Under the pieces are notes generated by a model. That model was not told the DNA's origin. It did not search any database and worked only from the letters and a program-made list of their open reading frames with translations. A stretch of DNA of 10,069 bases from BMS3B sp964501105. GTDB taxonomy: Archaea > Hydrothermarchaeota > Hydrothermarchaeia > Hydrothermarchaeales > BMS3B. Below, one piece after another: positions 5,605 through 10,069 of this stretch (within the stretch, counting starts at the first letter, position 1; every line of letters starts with the position of its first letter). The translations under genes and the position numbers were made by a program. The DNA lies in contig CAZCRG010000062.1 of the NCBI GenBank assembly GCA_964501105.1, forward strand, positions 1-10,069. Direction: 5' to 3'.

Positions 5605-6175
5605 AATTTTCATTGCATTTTCAATTCTTGCTTTAATACTTGCTGCATCCGCTCCACCTGAAGACTTTCTGGGTCACAGGTATAAGCTTCTCTATATTCA
5701 TTTACCTCTCCTCTTCATTTCCATAACCTCCTTCTATCTCGCTTCGGCTCTTGCAGTACTGAGAGTCTTCGGAAGAGAAAAAGGAGATATTAAAGTACTC
5801 CTCATCTCAGGTCTAATATTTGCAGTTCTAAACCTTGCTGTAGTTTATATATTTGAGCTTCTCACCTGGGGTGCTTTCATAGCCTCTGAGCCCAGATTCT
5901 ACTTTATGAGTTTTGTGTACCTCTCAGCCCTTGTTCTCCTTGCCCTTGAGTATATTGGCGAGGAGAAGCTATCTGCTCTTTTTTCGCTCATTGCAGTGGG
6001 CACCTCCCTTTACCTTTATATAATGGTGAAAACCTCTGAGAGCTTCCAGCTCCATCCTTTGAGATTTGTGGATATGCCGCCAGAGATGCTCCTCCCTTTA
6101 ATCTTCTCATTCCTTGCATCTCTTCCAGCTTTTCTACTGGTTTTAATTAAAGTAAGTAAAAGATTTAATGGATGA
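5555..6175 (+). CDS. CcmC/CcsA-like cytochrome c assembly membrane protein, divergent
   Basis: The protein has 206 residues from ATG 5555 and about six hydrophobic helices. It aligns by eye with CcmC, the heme-handling membrane subunit of cytochrome c maturation system I. Matches are: helix 1, then a loop ending HRYKLLYIHLP (family: YRIIYLHVP, with a conserved heme-ligand histidine); a middle loop LLTWGAFIASEPRFYFMS where CcmC has WGTWWVWDAR; a closing helix pair; and FQLHPLRF (family: WWNTLHQGPT, second conserved histidine) followed by PPEMLLPLIFSFL. Both histidines are kept, but most tryptophans of the WWD motif are missing, so heme binding may be altered. No other ccm genes are seen nearby. 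It overlaps tgt by 50 bases in another frame and precedes the kinase by 15 bases. A diverged heme-transport or cytochrome-assembly role is inferred. Confidence 0.72.
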   Translation: MNSWRSLRNLSPGAIFKIFIAFSILALILAASAPPEDFLGHRYKLLYIHLPLLFISITSFYLASALAVLRVFGREKGDIKVLLISGLIFAVLNLAVVYIFELLTWGAFIASEPRFYFMSFVYLSALVLLALEYIGEEKLSALFSLIAVGTSLYLYIMVKTSESFQLHPLRFVDMPPEMLLPLIFSFLASLPAFLLVLIKVSKRFNG

Positions 6176-6190
6176 AGGGAAAGTATCTAT

Positions 6191-8899
6191 ATGCTTTCCC
6201 CTGAGCTCTATAAGACAATCTTTGACAATGCCAATGATTTAATCATAATACTTGACACCAAAGGAAAAATAGTAGATATAAACAATTCTGCTGTGAAGAT
6301 TTTTGGAATTCCAAAAGAAGAGCTGGTGGGGAAGAAGGTTTTTGAGTTTGTTGATAGTTCACAGTGGAAGGTTTTAAAAGAGAGGGCAGATCTCATCTTT
6401 AAAAATAAAAAGCTTATTGAAAATTCTGAAATCTACAGGGCGAATTTTAATGGAAGGGAATACTATCTGGAGGCAAGAGGCGGACCGATTATTCAAGATG
6501 GAAAGGTCACAGGTATAATTTCAATTTTGAGGGATGTAACAGAGAGGATTAGAAATGAGCAGGAGCTCGAGAGGATTAAGGAGGAGCTTGAGAATCTCTT
6601 CAACAATGCACCCTATGGAATAGCCTACTTTGATAAGAATTTGAGAATAATAAGGTTGAATGCCACTGCAGAGAAGATTGTGGGTTATTCCACTGGGGAG
6701 ATCAAAGGAAAGTTCTGCTACGATGTTGTGGGGCAATATAAGGACTCAAAAGAGAAAAAGGGAAGAGAAAGAATATGCGACTGGTGCACTGCAGTTGATG
6801 CTCTCGAGCTTGGCAAACCCATTGCTATGGAGAGGGAGTATAGAGGCAGGTGGCTGAGGAATATCTCTGTCCCGGTCAGGAATTCGAGAGGAGAGATTAT
6901 AGGCGGCATGGAGATTATAACCGATATAACCAGAGAGAAGGAGTTAATAGATAAACTCAAAACTTCTGAAGAGAAATACAGAAGTCTATTTGAAAATGCT
7001 CTGGATGCCATTTTTATAGTGGACAGTGAAGCCAGAATTATTGAAGCAAATAATATTACAGCAGAAAGATTGGGTTACACGAGGGAAGAATTAATTGGAA
7101 AGACTGTTTATGATATAACTCCAGAGAGTATATGGGAGATAATTCCCAAGAGGATAGACTATATTCTAAAGGAGGGCAGTCTTGTCTTTGAATCTTTTAA
7201 TGTTCGAAAAGATGGGTCGTTTTTCCCGGTTGAAATCACAACACAAAGAATTAATTTTGGTGGAAAGGTATGTATTCTCAATATTTCAAGAGATATATCA
7301 GAAAGAAAAAAAATGGAAAGTCAACTTAGCCTTACCCAGAGAATAAACAACGAAATAAATCTCGGAAAACCAATTGGTGATGTCCTCCAGATGGTCACTG
7401 AAGAAGTAAAGAAGATTTTTGACTATGCTGCATGTGATATCTTCCTTCTTAATAGAGATAGGAATGAACTGACTTATGCTGCAGTTTCTGTTGATATAAA
7501 TATTCTCGAGAAGATTGAGAAACTTACAGGAGTTATGGTAAAGGGCTTTAAAATTCCATTATTTAAAGGTAGTAGTCTTACATATGTGGTAGAAAACAAA
7601 AAGGCTTTCACAACAGAGGATATTGTTAAGATTTTTGAGGATTTTACGGACAATCCAGTATTAAAAAAATTTGCTCCAGCAGTTGCAAAACTTTCTGGTT
7701 TTAAATCTGTTATTAGAGTACCTCTGATTGTGGAGGATGAGGTAATTGGAGTAATTGGAGCAGCAAGGAAGAATAGGAGTATTGAGAAAGAAGATATTGA
7801 AGTTATGGAGCGCTTTGCGTCTCAACTCGCAACAGTTGTAAGAAAAGCACAGCTTGAGAAGGTTTTGATAGAAAGTGAGGAAAAGTTCCGTACACTAGTT
7901 TCAACTGCTCCAGATGGTATAATACTTTCTGATATGGATGTCAGAATACTTGAAGTTAATGAGGCATTTTCACAGCTTACAGGATATAGCAGGGATGAAC
8001 TTCTTGGAAAAAGTTTATTTGATTTTATAGATAAAAGTTATAGAACTAAGGCAGAAGATATATTCAGGAAAAAGAGGAAAAAATATACCTGTGAGATAAA
8101 TATTGTAACGAAATCTAGGAGGATAATACCTGTTGAGCTCTCAGTGGCAGGTATTGGTGATAAGGAGACAACTAATTTTATTATAATAGTAAGGGATATA
8201 ACAGACAGAAAAAAGGCAGAGGATAGGATGATCCAGGCTGAAAAACTTTCATCTCTTGCCATGCTCACAGCAGGTATTGCCCATGAGCTTAATAATCCTC
8301 TTAATAATATTTCAATTACAGCTCAGATTTTGCTTGAAGATATTAAGAATGGTGATATGCCTTCAGTAGAAGATATCGAGTCTATTATTATGCAGACAAA
8401 TAGAGCTTCCTCCATTGTAAAAGAATTAATGGAGTTTTCAAAAATGGATAACCCTGAGTTTCAGGTGGTGAAGCTTGATGAACTGATTGATGAAACTTTA
8501 AAGCTTGTTGAGTATAAGATAAAAGAGATTGGTGTTGATGTGGTTAAGGATTTACAGCCAGTAGAATTAAAATGCAGTAAAAATCAGATCCAGCAGGTTT
8601 TCTTTAATATTATAATGAATGCCTTCCAGGCCATGGACAGAGAAGGAAAACTTTATATTTCTTCTGAAGTGGATAGTGATAGTATACTTATACATTTCAA
8701 GGATACAGGTAAAGGTATACCAGAGGAGTATCTTGACAGGATTTTTGACCCCTTTTTTACCACAAAGTTGCCTCAGGGTGGTACAGGATTGGGTCTGGCT
8801 GTGGCTATGAGTATTGTTAAGAGGCACGGCGGCGATATTCGTGTGGAGAGCGAAAAGGGAAAAGGTACAACCTTTACAGTTATAATTCCAAATGTTTAA
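6191..8899 (+). CDS. Cytoplasmic multi-sensor histidine kinase (PAS-PAS-PAS-GAF-PAS-HisKA-HATPase)
   Basis: This 902-residue sensor kinase has no signal peptide or membrane segment, so it should sense something in the cytoplasm. Domains in order: PAS1 about 3-120; PAS2 132-250; PAS3 258-375; GAF about 380-555; PAS4 563-675; HisKA 680-755; and HATPase 795-900. Several PAS modules end in the usual RDITxRKK-type junction. The phosphoacceptor is H698 in AGIAHELNNPLNN. The ATPase boxes are complete: N box NIIMNAFQAM (N806, N810), G1 DTGKGIP (838-844), F box FDPFFTTK (852-859) and G2 GGTGLGLA (863-870). PAS2 has C176 plus C196-D-W-C199, a cysteine pattern found in some PAS domains with possible redox or metal roles. 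No receiver domain or response regulator is in the window. From about base 7200 the gene looks more AT-rich than its neighbours. The ligand is unknown. Confidence 0.95.
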   Translation: MLSPELYKTIFDNANDLIIILDTKGKIVDINNSAVKIFGIPKEELVGKKVFEFVDSSQWKVLKERADLIFKNKKLIENSEIYRANFNGREYYLEARGGPIIQDGKVTGIISILRDVTERIRNEQELERIKEELENLFNNAPYGIAYFDKNLRIIRLNATAEKIVGYSTGEIKGKFCYDVVGQYKDSKEKKGRERICDWCTAVDALELGKPIAMEREYRGRWLRNISVPVRNSRGEIIGGMEIITDITREKELIDKLKTSEEKYRSLFENALDAIFIVDSEARIIEANNITAERLGYTREELIGKTVYDITPESIWEIIPKRIDYILKEGSLVFESFNVRKDGSFFPVEITTQRINFGGKVCILNISRDISERKKMESQLSLTQRINNEINLGKPIGDVLQMVTEEVKKIFDYAACDIFLLNRDRNELTYAAVSVDINILEKIEKLTGVMVKGFKIPLFKGSSLTYVVENKKAFTTEDIVKIFEDFTDNPVLKKFAPAVAKLSGFKSVIRVPLIVEDEVIGVIGAARKNRSIEKEDIEVMERFASQLATVVRKAQLEKVLIESEEKFRTLVSTAPDGIILSDMDVRILEVNEAFSQLTGYSRDELLGKSLFDFIDKSYRTKAEDIFRKKRKKYTCEINIVTKSRRIIPVELSVAGIGDKETTNFIIIVRDITDRKKAEDRMIQAEKLSSLAMLTAGIAHELNNPLNNISITAQILLEDIKNGDMPSVEDIESIIMQTNRASSIVKELMEFSKMDNPEFQVVKLDELIDETLKLVEYKIKEIGVDVVKDLQPVELKCSKNQIQQVFFNIIMNAFQAMDREGKLYISSEVDSDSILIHFKDTGKGIPEEYLDRIFDPFFTTKLPQGGTGLGLAVAMSIVKRHGGDIRVESEKGKGTTFTVIIPNV
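8881..8887 (+). promoter_or_regulatory. Possible TATA box for the Sec61-beta/hemD/srp19 cluster
   Basis: TATAATT overlaps the last codons of the kinase gene. Initiation about 25 bases downstream, near 8908, would give an approximately 18-base leader holding the GGTGAT site. A rival TTTAATA at 8895-8901 would place initiation at the start codon and exclude the ribosome-binding site. The call rests on spacing alone, and read-through from the kinase gene is equally possible. Confidence 0.3.
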
Positions 8900-8916
8900 T
8901 AACTTGATTAGGCTAG

Positions 8917-8922
8917 GGTGAT
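8917..8922 (+). promoter_or_regulatory. Ribosome-binding site of the Sec61-beta gene
   Basis: GGTGAT lies 3 bases before ATG 8926 (4 bases counted from GGTGA) and fixes the start of this short gene. Confidence 0.65.
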
Positions 8923-8925
8923 TTA

Positions 8926-9093
8926 ATGGCAAAGAGAAAGAGGCAGAAGGTAAATATGCCCATGAGTGGAGCAGGGTTAGTAAGGTATATGGATGAAGAG
9001 GGCAGGGGAATAAAGTTCAAGCCTGAGCAGATTGTTTATGCTGCAGGCGCCCTTATAGCACTTGAAGCTCTTGTTAAAATGGGCTTTATATAA
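8926..9093 (+). CDS. secG: Preprotein translocase Sec61-beta subunit (archaeal SecG equivalent)
   Basis: This 55-residue tail-anchored protein is the small beta subunit of the archaeal SecYE-beta channel for protein export and membrane insertion. The lysine/arginine-rich start MAKRKRQKVN is followed by MSGAGLVRYMDEEGRGIKF (residues 13-31), matching the archaeal consensus (S-S-A-G-L-x-R-Y-x-E/D-E-E then I-K-x-x-P). A single membrane helix spans about 35-51 and ends KMGFI. The length is typical. ATG 8926 is backed by GGTGAT just upstream. hemD starts 2 bases after the stop, and srp19 follows hemD with an overlap, so three genes form one tight unit, two of which serve protein targeting. It starts 26 bases after the histidine kinase. 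Confidence 0.93.
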   Translation: MAKRKRQKVNMPMSGAGLVRYMDEEGRGIKFKPEQIVYAAGALIALEALVKMGFI

Positions 9094-9095
9094 TC

Positions 9096-9839
9096 ATGCT
9101 GGTAGCAGTTACAAGGCCAAAGGAGAGGGCTGAGGAGACTGAAGCACTCCTCATAGCTAAAGGCTTTGAACCTCTTATAGTACCTGGACTTGAGCTTGTT
9201 CCCAGGGATGAGAAAGAGGTTAGAGAGGAGATAGGGGATATTGAAAGTTACCACTGGCTTGTTGTAACCTCTGCCTTCGGCGCTGAGCTCATGTTTAACT
9301 ACTATGGTGAAAAGCTGAAGAAGCTTAAAGTTGCTGTTGTTGGGAAGAAGACAAAGGAAGCCTTTGAGAAGCTTGGCATAGCTGTAGACCTTGTGCCCGA
9401 GAAGTTCAAGGCTGAGAATCTTGCAGAAGCTCTTCTTAATATTGGTATAGAGGGGAAGAGAATACTAGTGGCAAGAGCTTCAGTTGCCAGAGAGATTCTT
9501 GTGAGGGAGTTATCCAGGAAGGCCGAGGTTAAGGATGTTGTTCTCTACTACTCCATGCCTCCTTCAGACATTAATCCCATTAATAGGCTAAAGGAGGAGC
9601 TTTTCAGAGGAAATTTAAGGGCTGTTATCTTCACCTCCTCTGAGACAGCAAAGAATATCTTTGATATAGCTGGTGATAAAAGCTTTATAGAGGCTCTAAA
9701 CAATATTATTATAGTAGCAATAGCCCCTGCCACAAGAAAAACCCTTGAGAAGATGGGGTTAAAAGAGGTTTTAATGCCTGAGGTTTACTCTGTTGAGGCA
9801 GCTCTTGAACTGATTAATAAGAGGTTGGAAAATGGCTGA
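9096..9839 (+). CDS. hemD: Uroporphyrinogen-III synthase
   Basis: HemD closes and inverts ring D of hydroxymethylbilane to give uroporphyrinogen III, the branch point to siroheme, heme, cobalamin and coenzyme F430. The 247-residue protein has the usual two-lobed HemD pattern. The N-terminal VAVTRP (3-8) is followed by HWLVVTSAFGAEL (53-65), then VAVVGKKTKEAFEKLG (79-94). The second half has KRILVARASVAREIL (121-135), VVLYYSMP (148-155), FTSSETAKNIF (179-189) and IAPATRKTLEKMGL (209-222). Sequence identity in this family is low, but order and spacing of these motifs are diagnostic. The ATG lies 2 bases after the Sec61-beta stop with no separate ribosome-binding site, so translation is probably coupled. 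The gene overlaps srp19 by 8 bases. No other tetrapyrrole genes are visible. Confidence 0.92.
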   Translation: MLVAVTRPKERAEETEALLIAKGFEPLIVPGLELVPRDEKEVREEIGDIESYHWLVVTSAFGAELMFNYYGEKLKKLKVAVVGKKTKEAFEKLGIAVDLVPEKFKAENLAEALLNIGIEGKRILVARASVAREILVRELSRKAEVKDVVLYYSMPPSDINPINRLKEELFRGNLRAVIFTSSETAKNIFDIAGDKSFIEALNNIIIVAIAPATRKTLEKMGLKEVLMPEVYSVEAALELINKRLENG

Positions 9840-10069
9840 GAAGATAATTATATGGCCACCTAATATTGACTCTCAGAAGGCGAGGAGTGAAGGGAGGAAA
9901 ATCTCTTCAAAGAATGCAATCCCTTCTCCAACTCTAAGTGAGATAGAGGAGGCTGCAAAGAAGCTCGGGCTTAACCCGGAGGTAGAGAAGGAAAAGGCCT
10001 ATCCAAAGGAGTGGTGGAGCATCTCAGGCAGGGTGCTTGTGGATAAGATAAAGCCAAAGAGTATTATAC
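9832..10069 (+). CDS. srp19: Signal recognition particle 19 kDa protein SRP19 (3' end beyond window)
   Basis: SRP19 binds the tips of helices 6 and 8 of 7S/SRP RNA and helps load SRP54, so it supports co-translational targeting to the Sec channel. Seventy-nine complete codons are present. MAEKIIIWPPNIDSQKARSEG matches the family start (V/I-x-x-P-x-x-I-D-x-x-x-x-R-x-E-G-R). A-IPSPTLSEIEEAAKKLGL and the hallmark KAYPKEWWSISGRVLV (about 57-72) follow. The reading frame runs to the window edge; the family is usually 90-100 residues, so only a short C-terminus is missing. The ATG overlaps the end of hemD by 8 bases, with GAGGT at 9821-9825 six bases upstream. Together with Sec61-beta two genes upstream it forms a protein-targeting cluster. 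Confidence 0.95.
   Translation, partial: MAEKIIIWPPNIDSQKARSEGRKISSKNAIPSPTLSEIEEAAKKLGLNPEVEKEKAYPKEWWSISGRVLVDKIKPKSII

Noticed and set aside
6718..7011. 97-codon minus-strand frame within the kinase gene
   Set aside because: Antisense to PAS2/PAS3 with Ser/Leu-rich composition; explained as a shadow frame.
8567..8932. 121-codon minus-strand frame opposite the kinase HATPase domain
   Set aside because: It lies over strongly conserved ATPase motifs on the plus strand, has no ribosome-binding site and no recognisable family pattern.
1..10069. CRISPR arrays, tRNA/rRNA genes, insertion sequences or prophage genes
   Set aside because: No spaced direct repeats, cloverleaf-like stretches, transposase motifs or terminal repeats were seen; nearly all the window is accounted for by the listed genes.

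Overview
The window comes from an archaeon, most likely a euryarchaeote. The evidence is an archaeal RadA, a multi-OB-fold archaeal RPA, a FilR1-type regulator, a Sec61-beta subunit and SRP19. Shine-Dalgarno sites read GGTGA/GGAGGTG, initiation codons include TTG, at least one gene looks leaderless, and arginine codons are mostly AGA/AGG. A CcmC-like protein and a large soluble PAS/GAF histidine kinase are compatible with Archaeoglobi, Methanosarcinales, ANME or Syntrophoarchaeum-like relatives, but the lineage cannot be fixed from this window.

Layout. Positions 1-53 hold the last codons of a MacB/FtsX-type ABC permease, followed by a FilR1-family winged-helix regulator (117-908, +). Facing it is the minus-strand rpa-radA operon (3168 down to 930). 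Its two genes overlap by about 11 bases, and the radA ribosome-binding site lies inside the end of rpa. A roughly 106-base divergent promoter region separates rpa from a plus-strand series: a 62-residue two-helix membrane protein (3275-3463), queA (3486-4490), bacterial-type tgt (4495-5604), a CcmC-like membrane protein overlapping the end of tgt (5555-6175), and a 902-residue PAS-PAS-PAS-GAF-PAS histidine kinase (6191-8899). A compact housekeeping cluster follows: Sec61-beta (8926-9093), hemD (9096-9839) and srp19 (9832 to the window end, incomplete).

How the genes work together. RPA and RadA act on single-stranded DNA in homologous recombination. QueA and Tgt are consecutive enzymes of bacterial queuosine tRNA modification, which is unexpected in a genome otherwise archaeal in its informational genes. 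HemD makes uroporphyrinogen III, the precursor of heme, siroheme, cobalamin and F430, while the CcmC-like protein may handle heme at the membrane. Sec61-beta and SRP19 belong to co-translational protein export. No rRNA, tRNA, CRISPR array or insertion sequence was recognised, and no gap exceeds about 110 bases. The most notable points are the archaeal queA-tgt pair, the CcmC relative with a degraded tryptophan-rich motif, and the cysteine-containing second PAS domain of the orphan kinase.
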